Part shown: positions 1 to 9,000 of the stretch, in pieces
Layout of the letters: each line of letters begins with the position of its first letter
Position numbering within the stretch: position 1 is the first letter of the stretch
Source of the DNA: Agrobacterium tumefaciens
Lineage (GTDB): Bacteria; Pseudomonadota; Alphaproteobacteria; Rhizobiales; Rhizobiaceae
Direction: 5' to 3'
Length of the DNA: 64,000 nucleotides
Assembly: GCF_005221325.1 (NCBI RefSeq)
Contig: NZ_CP039890.1
Location: forward strand, 1 to 64,000
The notes under the pieces: model-generated
Told to the model about the DNA's origin: nothing
What the model saw: the letters and a program-made list of their open reading frames with translations, nothing else
Databases searched by the model: none
Program-made: the position numbers and the translations under genes

Positions 1-1224
1 ATGGCGATAGCGGATAAGATTGAAGCAACGATTGCTCGGAAGGAAGATGCAGGCGGTAAGATAGCCCGCCATGCGAGCCTTTTGTCGCAGCAATTGCAGG
101 AACTGCGCACACGCATGTATCCGCCGAAGTCGGAGAAAAGCCTGCGTCCATTCCTGACCAACGAGGTTTCCAAGCTCACATCCATACCTGATTCCACCCT
201 GAAACTCCTGTCGAGTGAAGGGCGTGGCCCGATTCCAGGACGTCTGGAAAATAATCATCGGGTCTATACACTGGCCCAGATCAACGAGTTGCGGGAACTC
301 TTCGCAAGCCAGAAGCCCTCGGAGGCGTTGAGATTTTCGCCGCGCCGCCGCGAGGGCGAACACCTTCAGGTCGTGGCGATCGCCAACTTCAAGGGCGGCA
401 GTGCCAAGACCACGACCTGCGTTCACCTTGCCCATTATCTAGCGCTGCAGGGCTACCGCGTCCTCGCACTCGATCTCGATCCACAGGCATCGCTTTCGGC
501 ACTTTTCGGTGCTCAGCCCGAGTTTGACGTCGGCGCCAATGAGACCATCTATGCGGCGCTGCGCTATGACGACGCCGAGCGCCGATCAATCCGTGACATT
601 ATTCGCAAGACCTATTTTGACGGCATCGACCTTATCCCAGGTAACCTCGAGGTCATGGAATATGAGCACGAGACGCCAAGGGTACTGGCCCAGAAATCCG
701 GTTCAGGGGCAATTTTCTTCGAGCGATTGAAGCTCGCGCTGGCCGAAGTCGATCAGGATTACGACGTCGTTATCCTCGATACGCCTCCGTCCCTTGGATT
801 TCTGACGCTCAGCGCAATCTATGCTGCGACCAGTATGATTATCACCGTCCATCCGGCGATGCTTGACGTGGCTTCCATGAGCCAGTTCCTGTTGATGATG
901 GGCGATTTGATCGGCGTGCTAAACGAAAACGGCGCGCAGCTTGATCAGGATTTCATCCGCTATCTCATCACCCGCCATGATCCGAACGACGCACCGCAGT
1001 CGCAGGTTGTCGCGATGATGCGCCATCTGTTCGGCACCGATGTGCTTCTACCAACCCTGATCGAAAGCACGGCTGTCGAGGCAGCGGGACTTGCGAAACG
1101 CTCAATCTACGAACTCGAAATGGGCCAGATCGGTCGTGATACGCACAAGCGAGCCCGCGAGGCGGTCGATGCCGTCAACGAAGCGATCGTGAAACTCATC
1201 AACACCAGCTGGGGGCGCACATGA
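1..1224 (+). CDS. repA: RepA, ParA-type plasmid partition ATPase
   Basis: A 407-residue ParA/Soj-family protein and the first gene of a repABC operon. It should drive segregation of the plasmid together with RepB and, in this family, autorepress the operon. A deviant Walker A motif KGGSAKTTT lies at about residues 131-139, followed by DLDPQA (Walker A') and VVILDTPPSLG (Walker B). The roughly 120-residue N-terminal extension with a helix-turn-helix-like segment (KLTSIPDSTLKLLSSEGRGP) is typical of plasmid RepA. The window opens exactly on its ATG, so the upstream promoter and any upstream parS site are not visible. The last codons overlap repB by 4 bp (ATGA), which implies translational coupling. 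Confidence 0.97.
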   Translation: MAIADKIEATIARKEDAGGKIARHASLLSQQLQELRTRMYPPKSEKSLRPFLTNEVSKLTSIPDSTLKLLSSEGRGPIPGRLENNHRVYTLAQINELRELFASQKPSEALRFSPRRREGEHLQVVAIANFKGGSAKTTTCVHLAHYLALQGYRVLALDLDPQASLSALFGAQPEFDVGANETIYAALRYDDAERRSIRDIIRKTYFDGIDLIPGNLEVMEYEHETPRVLAQKSGSGAIFFERLKLALAEVDQDYDVVILDTPPSLGFLTLSAIYAATSMIITVHPAMLDVASMSQFLLMMGDLIGVLNENGAQLDQDFIRYLITRHDPNDAPQSQVVAMMRHLFGTDVLLPTLIESTAVEAAGLAKRSIYELEMGQIGRDTHKRAREAVDAVNEAIVKLINTSWGRT

Positions 1225-2249
1225 CCAGCAAGTCATCGCGTAAATCCATCGTAGCGAACTTCGGACTGCTGTCTGCAGAGCTGGAAAACCGGCTGTCAAC
1301 GGAGAACCCTGGCACCGCTCCCCAACCGGCCCCACCCGCGCGTGTCGGCGCCGGCGTGATCGGTGCGGCGCACCGGGCAATCGACGACATCAAGTCGGAA
1401 CGCGACCGCCTGAAGGCGCTTGTCGAAGCCGGTGGAGGCGCGATCCGCGAACTCGATCCGTCAAAGGTCGACCCCTCGCCTTTTCCCGATCGTCTTCCTG
1501 ACGACGACGGCTCTGATTTCGAGAGTTTCAGGAACTCAATCCGATCCGAAGGCCAGAAGGTTCCCATCCAGGTCCGCAAATCACCGGCCTCACCTGACCG
1601 CTATCAGGTAATTTACGGCCACCGCCGGCTGCAGGCAGCCAAAGATCTCGGTGTTCCGGTCAAGGCTATCGAAGTCGAGATTTCCGACGTCGAACTCGTC
1701 ATCGCACAGGGTATCGAAAACGCCGATCGCCAGGATCTGAGCTGGATTGAGCGCGCCCTGTTTGCACGCCGTATGGACGATGCCGACGTGAAGCCACGGG
1801 ATATCAAGGCGGCCCTGTCGATCGACGATCCCGAGCTTGCGCGCATGCGGTTAGTCTACCGCGCCGTTCCGATCGAAATCATAGAAGCAATCGGTAGGGC
1901 GGCCAAGGTGGGTCGTCCGAGATGGGCCGAGTTTGCAAAGACGTTCTCCGAAAGCCCTGATCTGCATGACGAAGTGCGCAAGGTGCTATCGGTCACCGCC
2001 GGAAAGCGCTTCGGGTCCGACCAGAAGTTTCTGGCAGCTTTGAATGCTCTGAAGCCCAGAGCGCCATTGCAGGAAACCGGCAAAACCATTGCTGGTCCCG
2101 CAGGTGAGCAGCTGGGCAGATATTTGCGCACGGCCAAGGAGGTTCGCATTTCGGCGGATACGCGGGCCGGGGCGGAATTCCTGAGCTTTATTGAATCGGA
2201 GCTGCCGGCGCTGGCTGAACGCTTCGCTCATGAGAAATTAAAGAACTAA
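1221..2249 (+). CDS. repB: RepB, ParB-type centromere-binding protein
   Basis: A 342-residue ParB-family partition protein, the partner of RepA. The ParB/Spo0J nuclease-like domain spans about residues 75-170, with box II YGHRRLQAA near residue 131 and the GIENADRQDLSWIERA segment that leads into the HTH region. The ATG overlaps the repA stop codon (ATGA), so the two genes are probably translationally coupled. In this family RepB binds parS palindromes of the form GTTNNCNGCNGNNAAC. I found no convincing copy in the visible non-coding DNA around repABC, so parS may lie upstream of the window. Confidence 0.97.
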   Translation: MTSKSSRKSIVANFGLLSAELENRLSTENPGTAPQPAPPARVGAGVIGAAHRAIDDIKSERDRLKALVEAGGGAIRELDPSKVDPSPFPDRLPDDDGSDFESFRNSIRSEGQKVPIQVRKSPASPDRYQVIYGHRRLQAAKDLGVPVKAIEVEISDVELVIAQGIENADRQDLSWIERALFARRMDDADVKPRDIKAALSIDDPELARMRLVYRAVPIEIIEAIGRAAKVGRPRWAEFAKTFSESPDLHDEVRKVLSVTAGKRFGSDQKFLAALNALKPRAPLQETGKTIAGPAGEQLGRYLRTAKEVRISADTRAGAEFLSFIESELPALAERFAHEKLKN

Positions 2250-2301
2250 TCGAAGCCAAAGCGGACTTCGAAACGATTTTAAGGAAGGAAATCGCGCAAA
2301 A

Positions 2302-2353
2302 GAAAAAGGCCCCCGAAACGTTGCCGTCATGGAAGCCCTTCTCGTCGTGTGAG
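2302..2353 (-). ncRNA. Counter-transcribed RNA (IncA/ctRNA) between repB and repC
   Basis: repABC plasmids encode a small antisense RNA in the repB-repC gap that represses repC and determines incompatibility. Here a minus-strand promoter ends at about 2360. The predicted transcript can fold into an imperfect GC-rich hairpin (AAGG-CTTCC near 2340-2331 against GGGGG-CCTT near 2314-2305), and its 3' side runs into a U-rich tail read from 2307-2301. The predicted length is about 50 nt, close to known ctRNAs. The position, promoter and terminator shape are seen in the sequence; the function is inferred from the family. Confidence 0.72.
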
Positions 2354-2359
2354 AGCTAG

Positions 2360-2388
2360 AGAATCGCATTTCCATGAATCCTAGTCAA
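2360..2388 (-). promoter_or_regulatory. Candidate ctRNA promoter
   Basis: Read on the minus strand, TTGACT (2388-2383) is separated by exactly 17 nt from GATTCT (2365-2360). This gives a good -35 box and a moderate -10 box for a sigma-70 promoter firing leftward into the predicted ctRNA. It lies opposite the repC leader. Confidence 0.6.
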
Positions 2389-2446
2389 GAGTCTTTGGCA
2401 CCATTTCGGTGAGCGTTGATCTTTTGCCTTTTTGAGAGGCGAAGAC

Positions 2447-3661
2447 ATGGAAGGTGGACAAGTGACGACGCCCTTTGGGCGGCGACAGGTTACGCTTGCG
2501 CTTGTGAAGCGGCAAATTGCCACGAGCAGGATCGAGGAAGGCAAGTCGGCAAACAAGTGGAAGGTTTTCCGCGACGCATCGGAAGCTCGAGAAGTGCTCG
2601 GTCTGCAGGATCGTAGCCTCGCCGTGCTTGACGCGCTGTTGAGCTTCTATCCGGAAAATGAACTGCGTCAGGAAGCACAGCTCATCGTCTTCCCATCAAA
2701 CATCCAGTTGTCAATTCGCGCTCATGGCATTGCAGGCGCCACTTTGCGGCGGCACCTTGCCCTTCTCGTTGAGGCCGGACTGATCATCCGCAAGGACAGT
2801 GCGAACGGCAAACGATACGCTCAAAAAGATGACGGCGGATCAATCGAGCACGCCTTCGGATTCGATATATCGCCGCTTCTTATGCGAGCCGAGGAGCTCG
2901 CATGCCTTGCCCAGCAGGTTGCTGCTGATCGCGTTGCCTTTAGACGAGCAAAGGAAAACCTGACCATCTGCCGGCGTGATATCCGCAAGCTAATCACGGC
3001 TGCCATTGAAGAAGGTGCTCCAGGCGATTGGGACGAGCTTGAGGAGCGATATCTCCTGCTCGTGAGGCAAATTCCGCGCAATCCGAACCTGGGCGAACTT
3101 AGCGATCTGTATGCCAGGATGGGCGGCCTGCGTGAGGACATCCTCAAACTCCTGAATTCCGATGATTTTTCTTCAGAAATGATCAGCAATGATGCCCATA
3201 TTGAGCGTCACATACAGAATTCAAATACCAACCCTCCAAATGAACTTGAACCTAGCTCTAGAAACGAGCTGGAGGCGAAGCCGAGTGAGAATAAGCGGGC
3301 CGTCCATGTGCCGATCAAGGCTTTCCCAATTGGTCTTGTCTTGCGGGCCTGCCCCGAGATTTCGAACTACGGGCCTGAGGGACAAATCGGGAGTTGGCGG
3401 GAGCTCATGACAGCCGCCGTGGTCGTCAGGTCGATGCTTGGGGTCAGCCCCTCCGCATATCAGGAGGCCTGTGAGGTAATGGGTCCAGAGAATGCTGCGG
3501 TGACGATCGCCTGCATCCTGGAACGTGGCGGTCACATTAATTCGCCAGGTGGATATCTCCGGGATTTGACAAATAAGGCGAAGCGCGGTGAATTCTCACT
3601 TGGTCCGGTGCTTATGGCTCTGCTGCGAGCTGGCGGCCACCAGATCAAAGCCGCAGGATGA
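2447..3661 (+). CDS. repC: RepC replication initiator
   Basis: Replication initiator of the repABC family. The protein begins MEGGQVTTPFGRRQ, which matches the conserved start of RepC proteins. I therefore prefer the ATG at 2447 (404 residues, preceded by GAGGCGAAG) to an in-frame TTG at 2432. The N-terminal half holds the DNA-binding winged-helix region (IRAHGIAGATLRRHLALLVEAGLI). The middle is polar and AT-rich (about codons 235-280), and the C-terminal domain contains the GPEGQIGSWRELMTAAVVVRSMLGVSPSAY segment conserved in RepC. In this family the origin of replication lies inside repC itself. Expression is expected to be limited by the antisense RNA upstream. Confidence 0.97.
   Translation: MEGGQVTTPFGRRQVTLALVKRQIATSRIEEGKSANKWKVFRDASEAREVLGLQDRSLAVLDALLSFYPENELRQEAQLIVFPSNIQLSIRAHGIAGATLRRHLALLVEAGLIIRKDSANGKRYAQKDDGGSIEHAFGFDISPLLMRAEELACLAQQVAADRVAFRRAKENLTICRRDIRKLITAAIEEGAPGDWDELEERYLLLVRQIPRNPNLGELSDLYARMGGLREDILKLLNSDDFSSEMISNDAHIERHIQNSNTNPPNELEPSSRNELEAKPSENKRAVHVPIKAFPIGLVLRACPEISNYGPEGQIGSWRELMTAAVVVRSMLGVSPSAYQEACEVMGPENAAVTIACILERGGHINSPGGYLRDLTNKAKRGEFSLGPVLMALLRAGGHQIKAAG
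3150..3260. other. Candidate oriV region inside repC
   Basis: The origin of repABC replicons maps within the repC coding sequence, usually at an AT-rich stretch. The most AT-rich part of this repC is about 3150-3260, encoding the low-complexity Asn/Ser/Glu-rich linker. The placement is inferred from family knowledge plus base composition; no iterons are apparent. Confidence 0.4.
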
Positions 3662-4120
3662 TGGTTGCTTGCAGAGGTGATATCGTCATGGCGGTCTTAG
3701 CCTGCGCTTTGGAACCTTGGTCAATGGGAAGGCGTTTGCTTGCTCACAGCATGAAGCGACCACCCTTCCCTGCCCTCCATTGTCCGGTACTTTCATCTGG
3801 CCGAGCTGGTGAGCCATGGAACTTGGCGACCAAATCCCGTCAATACTAGAATCTCAACACTTCCCGGCTTCAGGAGGCGGGTCAACGATCAAAACACCTC
3901 GATCGCAGAGGTTCACCGAGCAGCCGGGCAACAATGCCTCTGGCTAGTGTCTCCGGATTCGCTGAAACCGGTTTTCTGCTTAACAGGTCCAAGCTGAACC
4001 GCGTGCTGAGCCGGCGTGATCCGATCGATTTCCGCGTCGCGCGGATAATTGGTAAGGGACCTGGCCGCCCTGCCCTGTCAAAAACAGAAACGGCGTTTCT
4101 ACAACGGCGTGCCGCAAATA
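3662..4120. other. Gene-free region downstream of repC
   Basis: About 460 bp between the end of repC and the terminator of the converging catabolic operon. Short open frames occur on both strands (for example a plus-strand frame at 3934-4167), but none has a recognisable product, a ribosome-binding site or conserved-looking composition. I see no parS-like palindrome or iteron in it. Confidence 0.5.
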
Positions 4121-4150
4121 AACCCGCCTTTAGTTCGGCGGGATTATTTT
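4118..4150. terminator. Bidirectional rho-independent terminator
   Basis: A hairpin with stem CCCGCC (4123-4128) and GGCGGG (4137-4142) and an 8-nt loop. It has an AT-rich tail on both sides: ATTATTTT on the plus strand and TTTATTTG on the minus strand. It sits just past the stop codon of the minus-strand FAD oxidoreductase and can also stop plus-strand transcription from repC. Confidence 0.8.
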
Positions 4151-4171
4151 GCATAACGTTCCTGTAGTTGG

Positions 4172-5314
4172 TTAGCTCGAGAAACGCTCCGGTCGGAAAG
4201 TCGCGAGCATGGGATGTTCGGTTCCTGTAACAATCTCGAAAGCAAGCAATTCGCCCACGATAAGGCCAAGTGTTGCGCCGCTATGGCTGAAGGCCAAGTA
4301 ATAACCGGGAATGGCCTTGATGGCTCCAATCACCGGCTCGCCGTCGCCCGGGATCGGTTTCCCACCAACACCGATCGAAGCCACTTCGAGTTGCGGATTG
4401 CCTTCCATCACCTTGGCAGCCTCCACCAGAAGCTCGGCAACAATGCTGTTATCAATCTCATAGGTGCCGTCCGCACGCACTGTCACACCCTCATCAGCCG
4501 CCCAGTCGGCATCCAGCGAGAAGGTACCACCCGGCGCGGGACGGACAGCGACACGCGGTGTGTTAAGGACAGCGCGCAGGGGATGGGCGAACGGTTTGGT
4601 CTGCACGAGAAGCGCGATCGGTGTTCCGTCGCCGATGGTCTGTCCGCTTTCCGCAGCCATCTTCGGCACGGCCGGGCCTGTCGCGAGCACAACTGCGTCG
4701 GCCAGATGGAGATAGTCTTCTGCGGTTTCCGCACCAACGGCACGACCACCCTCAACCACGACCCGCGCGGCACCCTGGTCCGTCACCAGAACACCCCCGA
4801 GCGCGGAAAACTCTTCCAGAAGCACCCCGATCAACGTTGGCAGATCGACCCAGCCTTCGCCGGGATTGAAGATGGCACCTTGGGGGGTGATTGCACGTGC
4901 GTCGAGACCGGGCGCGACGCTTGCGACTTCGGCTGCGGAAAGCCGCTGCGCGTCATAGGCGAGCGAAACCTCGTGGCGATAGGCCTCGTCAATCTCGTTG
5001 TGCTCGTCATCCGCATCCCAAGTCAGCCCGCCATCGAAACGAAGCCATTCCGCATCAGGGTTCTGTGCCGCGAGCGTACGATAACGGTCGATACCGGCCA
5101 TCCGCAACTGATGATAGGGTTCCGAGCGCATGCGCGCCGAGTTTAACCAGGAAAGCGAGCGGCCGGAGGCACCGTTGGCGGGCGGGCCGTCATTGAGGAT
5201 CGTGACCTGAATGCCGCGCCGCGCAAGCTGCACGCCGGTAGAAACGCCGAAGATACCGGCGCCGATGATGACGGCCGAAGAGATAGTGTTGTCGGTCATG
5301 GAGTTGGCTTTCAA
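4172..5314 (-). CDS. FAD-dependent amino-acid oxidase/dehydrogenase (DadA/glycine oxidase family)
   Basis: A protein of about 380 residues from the DAO family of flavoenzymes, which oxidatively deaminate D-amino acids, glycine or N-alkyl amino acids, including opine-like compounds. The N-terminal dinucleotide-binding motif VIIGAGIFGVSTGVQLARRG is clear. The family's C-terminal segment is also present (GGKPIPGDGEPVIGAI...YYLAFSHSGATLGLIVGELLAFEI), in which the substrate and FAD sites are completed. An in-frame ATG 15 bp downstream (MTDNT) is an alternative start. It is the last gene of the minus-strand operon, 30 bp after the Gfo/Idh dehydrogenase. The exact substrate cannot be told from sequence. 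Confidence 0.88.
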   Translation of the reverse strand: MKANSMTDNTISSAVIIGAGIFGVSTGVQLARRGIQVTILNDGPPANGASGRSLSWLNSARMRSEPYHQLRMAGIDRYRTLAAQNPDAEWLRFDGGLTWDADDEHNEIDEAYRHEVSLAYDAQRLSAAEVASVAPGLDARAITPQGAIFNPGEGWVDLPTLIGVLLEEFSALGGVLVTDQGAARVVVEGGRAVGAETAEDYLHLADAVVLATGPAVPKMAAESGQTIGDGTPIALLVQTKPFAHPLRAVLNTPRVAVRPAPGGTFSLDADWAADEGVTVRADGTYEIDNSIVAELLVEAAKVMEGNPQLEVASIGVGGKPIPGDGEPVIGAIKAIPGYYLAFSHSGATLGLIVGELLAFEIVTGTEHPMLATFRPERFSS

Positions 5315-5344
5315 TGAATTGTCATAGGGATGGGGTAAAGCGGT

Positions 5345-6352
5345 TCAGGGCTCTTCCCAGCGGCCGCTGGCGGCAGAGCGGAAAAGTGCGTCGATCACCT
5401 TCATGTTCGCAATCGCGTCGCCAAGCCCGGTATCGAGTGGCTTTCCAGAGAGAACGGCCTCGGCGAATGCATCGGCCTGTTCACGATACTGGTCGACCGG
5501 CCCGATCATGATCTCGTCGCGTCCACCGCCGGCAAGATCGCGGCCATCGTCGAAGATAAGGAAAGTCGGCTCATCGGCCGGTGCATTGAAAGGTATGGGA
5601 ATTTTCAGCCGCCCGCGCGTTCCGAGCACCGTGACCTTCTGCGTGAGGGACAGTTGTGTGGAACAGGTGAAGGCAAGCTGCCTTCCCTCCGGAAACGCCA
5701 GCAAGCCGCTCGTCAGCCGATCCGTGCCGAAGACAGGATCACGTTCCACGAGAGCGATTGCTCGCTGCGGTTCCGCGTCGAACAGGAAACGCGCCGTGTT
5801 GATGGCATAACAACCGACGTCGAACAGGCCGCCGCCACCAATATCAGCCTGGTTGCGCACATTTCCGGGGTCATCGAGATAATAGGAAAAGATCGTCTGG
5901 ATGGCCCTGACCTCGCCCAGGCGCCCCTCGGCGATCAACGCACGTGCTTTCTTCCATTGCGGATGGTGGCGAACCATGAAGGCTTCGGCGACTGGCAGTC
6001 CCACTGCATTCTGTGCGGCCGCCAGTTCTATTGCCTGCGCGGCATCAAGCGCGATCGGTTTCTCGCAAAGCACGGGTTTGCCCTGCTCCAGCGCCTTGAT
6101 CGTCATGGGCACATGTAGATGATTGGGCAAAGGGTTATAGATTGCATCTATGTCCGGATCGGCAAGCAAATCCTCGTAGCTGCCATAGGACTTGGCTATC
6201 CCGAAGCGGGCCGCCATCTTCTTCGCCTTGACGGCATCGCGCGAGGCAATTGCCGCAACGCGCCCCAGACGGCTTGACTGGATGGCGGGAATGACCGCTT
6301 TGGCGGCAATGCCTGCGCAACCGAGTACGCCCCATCGTATCGTTCGTGTCAT
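5345..6352 (-). CDS. Gfo/Idh/MocA-family NAD(P)-dependent dehydrogenase
   Basis: A 335-residue oxidoreductase that starts MTRTIRWGVLGCAGIA at 6352, preceded by a strong GGAGGAG ribosome-binding site. The frame is open further upstream, but that extension overlaps the ABC transporter and lacks homology. The N-terminal Rossmann fold carries GVLGCAGIAAKAVIPA. The active-site EKP motif is in VLCEKPIALDAAQAIELA (about residues 90-107). The C-terminal alpha/beta domain follows (GGGGLFDVGCYAINTARFLF). Family members oxidise sugars, inositols or sugar-amino acid conjugates. It lies between transporter and oxidase genes on the same strand, so it is probably part of a catabolic pathway for the imported compound. 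Confidence 0.9.
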   Translation of the reverse strand: MTRTIRWGVLGCAGIAAKAVIPAIQSSRLGRVAAIASRDAVKAKKMAARFGIAKSYGSYEDLLADPDIDAIYNPLPNHLHVPMTIKALEQGKPVLCEKPIALDAAQAIELAAAQNAVGLPVAEAFMVRHHPQWKKARALIAEGRLGEVRAIQTIFSYYLDDPGNVRNQADIGGGGLFDVGCYAINTARFLFDAEPQRAIALVERDPVFGTDRLTSGLLAFPEGRQLAFTCSTQLSLTQKVTVLGTRGRLKIPIPFNAPADEPTFLIFDDGRDLAGGGRDEIMIGPVDQYREQADAFAEAVLSGKPLDTGLGDAIANMKVIDALFRSAASGRWEEP

Positions 6353-6371
6353 TTTTTCTCCTCCCCTACCC

Positions 6372-7880
6372 TCAGAGAACTTCCGCAAGGAAGCGTTGAA
6401 GGCGCGGGCTTTGCGGGTTATCAAATATCGCCTCCGGCGTGCCAGTTTCCACCACCCTCCCCTCATCCATGAAGACGACCTGATCGGCGACCCGGCGGGC
6501 AAATCCCATTTCATGCGTCACGACGACCATGGTCATGCCGCGCGTGCCGAGCTCGGCCATCAGGTTGAGCACGCCCTTGACCAATTCCGGATCGAGCGCA
6601 CTCGTCACCTCGTCGAAGAGGATGACTTCCGGCTCCATGGCAAGCGCACGGGCAATCGCGACGCGCTGCTGCTGCCCGCCGGAAAGACCGCCCGGACGAT
6701 GATGTTGACGGCTCGCAAGACCAACATCGGCAAGCCTTGCCTTGGCGATGCGCTCGGCCTCGGCTGCCGGCAGACCCTTGATCTTCTTCAGCGACAGCAT
6801 GACGTTTTCCAGCGCCGTGTGATCCGGAAAGAGATTGAAATGCTGGAAGACCATGCCGACCCTGCGGCGCAGCGTTTCCGGCTTCATGGAGAGAATGCTT
6901 TCACCATCGATGAGAATATCGCCGCTCTTCGGCTCGACCAGGCGGTTGAGCCCACGCAACAGGGTGGATTTACCTGAACCGGATGGGCCGATGATGCAGG
7001 TGACACTGCCCGGCTTTACCGAAAGGTCGACACCCTTCAGCACGTCGAGATCGCCATAGGCCATGCCGAGACGGCGCACATCAAGGCTGCCGCCCTTGAA
7101 GGCGACACCGGAAGCGCGGGCTGCACTGTCGAGTTCACTGACCTCCTCCAATCCACTGGTGATGACGGAGGGACGCTGCTTGCCAATTCGCAGGCGATTG
7201 TCGATCGCATTGACGACATGGGTGAGCGGCACGGTGACGACGAGATAAAACACGCCCGCCAGCAGCAAAGGCGAAAGATTGCCCGTCACCACCGCCTGGT
7301 CCTGTCCCACGCGAAAAATCTCGCGCTCGGAGGCCAAAAGCCCAAGGAAATAGACAAGGCTCGAGTCCTTCACGTTGCCGATGAACTGGTTGACGAGAGC
7401 CGGCAGTACGCGGCGCACACCCTGCGGCACGACGATAAGGCGCATGCCCTGACCGTAGCTCATCGACAATGCCCGGCAGGCCTCCATCTGGCCACGGTCG
7501 ACGCTCTGAATGCCGGAGCGAAAAATCTCGCCGATATAGGCGCCAGCGATCAGGCTGAGCGCCAGAATGCCAAGCGGATAAGGCGACGGTCCGAACAATT
7601 CCCGGCCGATGCGGGCAAATCCCTGACCGATCAGGAGGATTGTCACGATGGCCGGCAGCCCGCGGAAAATATCGGTATAAAGACGGGCGGGGATGCGCAG
7701 CCAGGGCGAACGGGAAATGCCCATGACAGCGAGCATCATGCCGATGGCGACGCCGAGCACCGTCGAGGTCGCAGCCAGGATCAGCGTATTCTTCAGACCG
7801 ACTGTGATCATGGTCGGCAGCACTTCGGCCATGGCATTCCAGTCGAGGAAGCTGCGGCGCAGGTTTTCAAGCCAGTTCAT
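6372..7880 (-). CDS. Amino-acid ABC transporter, permease fused to ATPase
   Basis: A single 502-residue chain joins an inner-membrane permease of the polar amino acid/opine (HisM/GlnP) family (residues 1-235) to an ATP-binding subunit (GlnQ-like, from about 262). The permease half has several hydrophobic helices and the EAA-type coupling loop [22 protein letters not shown] (about 132-153). The ATPase half has Walker [10 protein letters not shown] (298-306), signature LSGGQQQR (399-406) and Walker [13 protein letters not shown] (about 419). Normally these are separate genes. Fusions of this sort are known in proteobacteria but are a minority architecture. It lies 60 bp downstream of the binding-protein gene. 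Confidence 0.93.
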   Translation of the reverse strand: MNWLENLRRSFLDWNAMAEVLPTMITVGLKNTLILAATSTVLGVAIGMMLAVMGISRSPWLRIPARLYTDIFRGLPAIVTILLIGQGFARIGRELFGPSPYPLGILALSLIAGAYIGEIFRSGIQSVDRGQMEACRALSMSYGQGMRLIVVPQGVRRVLPALVNQFIGNVKDSSLVYFLGLLASEREIFRVGQDQAVVTGNLSPLLLAGVFYLVVTVPLTHVVNAIDNRLRIGKQRPSVITSGLEEVSELDSAARASGVAFKGGSLDVRRLGMAYGDLDVLKGVDLSVKPGSVTCIIGPSGSGKSTLLRGLNRLVEPKSGDILIDGESILSMKPETLRRRVGMVFQHFNLFPDHTALENVMLSLKKIKGLPAAEAERIAKARLADVGLASRQHHRPGGLSGGQQQRVAIARALAMEPEVILFDEVTSALDPELVKGVLNLMAELGTRGMTMVVVTHEMGFARRVADQVVFMDEGRVVETGTPEAIFDNPQSPRLQRFLAEVL

Positions 7881-7940
7881 CAGGATATCCCTTGAAAGAA
7901 AGGCCGGTCCGACCGGTGAAGGCCGGACCGGAAGGCGGCA

Positions 7941-8774
7941 TCACTGCTTGGGAAGATATGCCGGCGGCATCGGTGTGCCGGGGAACCATTTTTCGTGAAG
8001 CTTCTTCCAGGTGCCGTCTTGCATGGCCTCTTTCAGGCCCTTGTTGAGCGCCTGGCGCAATGCTTCGTTATCCTTGCGGATGACGAAGCCGGCCGGCGCA
8101 TCGAAGCTCGGAATATTGACCGCGATCTTTAGCGCCGGATAGCGGGCGGAATAATCCTTTGCAGCCTCGAAATCGAGGAAATGGGCATCGACCGTGCCGT
8201 TGTTGAGTGCGGAAACGGCTGAGTTGTTGTCCGGGAATTTTACGAGATCGGTGCCTGCGAAATTTTTCTCGGCATAGATTTCCTGCAGCGTGCCCTGCAC
8301 GACGCCGAGACGCTTGTCCTTGAGGCCCGCAGCATCGGTGATCGCGGCTTCCGAAGTCAGAACGCTCAGGAAACCTGCAAGATAACCATCGGAGAAATCA
8401 ACGGTCTCCTTGCGCTTGGCCGTGGTGCCTATTGCGGCGGCCGCAACATCGAAGCGGCCGTTGGCGACCGAGGGCATCAGGGCGGAGAATTCTTGGCCGG
8501 TGAAGACCACCTGCTCCTTCTTGAAGCCAAGACGTCCGGCGACATTGAGGAAAAGCTCGATGTCGAAACCGGTAAAGTTACCGTCGGCTGTGGTGAAGGC
8601 ATAGGGCTTGGCGTCGCCCATCGTGCCGACACTGATGGTGGTGGGATCAATGAGGCCAAGCGGATTGTCGGCAAACGCCGGGGACGCCGCGCCTGTAAGC
8701 ATACCGAGCGTGACCGCGAGAGCGCTGGCGCGGATTTTGGTAAAGGCGGAAGTGAAGGCTTCGGTAAATCGCAT
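7941..8774 (-). CDS. Periplasmic amino-acid-binding protein of the ABC transporter
   Basis: A solute-binding protein of family 3 (about 277 residues). The start at 8774 ([13 protein letters not shown]) is chosen because AGGAG lies just upstream and a standard signal peptide follows (hydrophobic core, cleavage near [10 protein letters not shown]). The longer upstream frame runs through the operator region and is not credible. The mature part shows the SBP_bac_3 pattern ([28 protein letters not shown], then [15 protein letters not shown]). It is the first gene of the minus-strand uptake/catabolism operon and delivers ligand to the fused permease-ATPase. Confidence 0.92.
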   Translation of the reverse strand: MRFTEAFTSAFTKIRASALAVTLGMLTGAASPAFADNPLGLIDPTTISVGTMGDAKPYAFTTADGNFTGFDIELFLNVAGRLGFKKEQVVFTGQEFSALMPSVANGRFDVAAAAIGTTAKRKETVDFSDGYLAGFLSVLTSEAAITDAAGLKDKRLGVVQGTLQEIYAEKNFAGTDLVKFPDNNSAVSALNNGTVDAHFLDFEAAKDYSARYPALKIAVNIPSFDAPAGFVIRKDNEALRQALNKGLKEAMQDGTWKKLHEKWFPGTPMPPAYLPKQ

Positions 8775-8899
8775 TGGTTTCGTCTCCTCTGGTGTCGTTG
8801 TCTGCGATGTATTCAAGACGCACGGGTCCCATCCGGACGGCGACATAACGTCACCTGCCCGGCCCATGCAGTTCGCATGTCGGAAGTCTTTTTGTATTT

Positions 8900-8936
8900 T
8901 GAGACCGGTCTCAGAAAGAAAGAGACCGGTCTCTTT
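8900..8936. promoter_or_regulatory. Twin palindromic operators for the LacI-type regulator
   Basis: Two perfect palindromes share the core GAGACCGGTCTC: TGAGACCGGTCTCA at 8900-8913 and AAAGAGACCGGTCTCTTT at 8919-8936. Their centres are 21 bp apart, two helical turns. They lie between the divergently transcribed binding-protein gene (start 8774) and the LacI-family gene (start 9001). A palindrome with a central CG is the usual LacI/GalR operator form. The regulator most likely represses the uptake operon and itself from here. Confidence 0.85.
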
Positions 8937-9000
8937 GATTATTGGCAATTGTTATCTTCGCATTTGCCAGTCGTCAAGTTCTCTTGTAAGGCTACCGTTT

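Noticed and set aside
3662..4170. Possible parS or iterons downstream of repC
   Set aside because: No match to the GTTNNCNGCNGNNAAC pattern or to tandem repeats was found by reading the region.
4214..5146. A 310-codon plus-strand frame opposite the FAD oxidoreductase
   Set aside because: It overlaps a well-supported flavoenzyme gene on the other strand and has no domain or ribosome-binding site.
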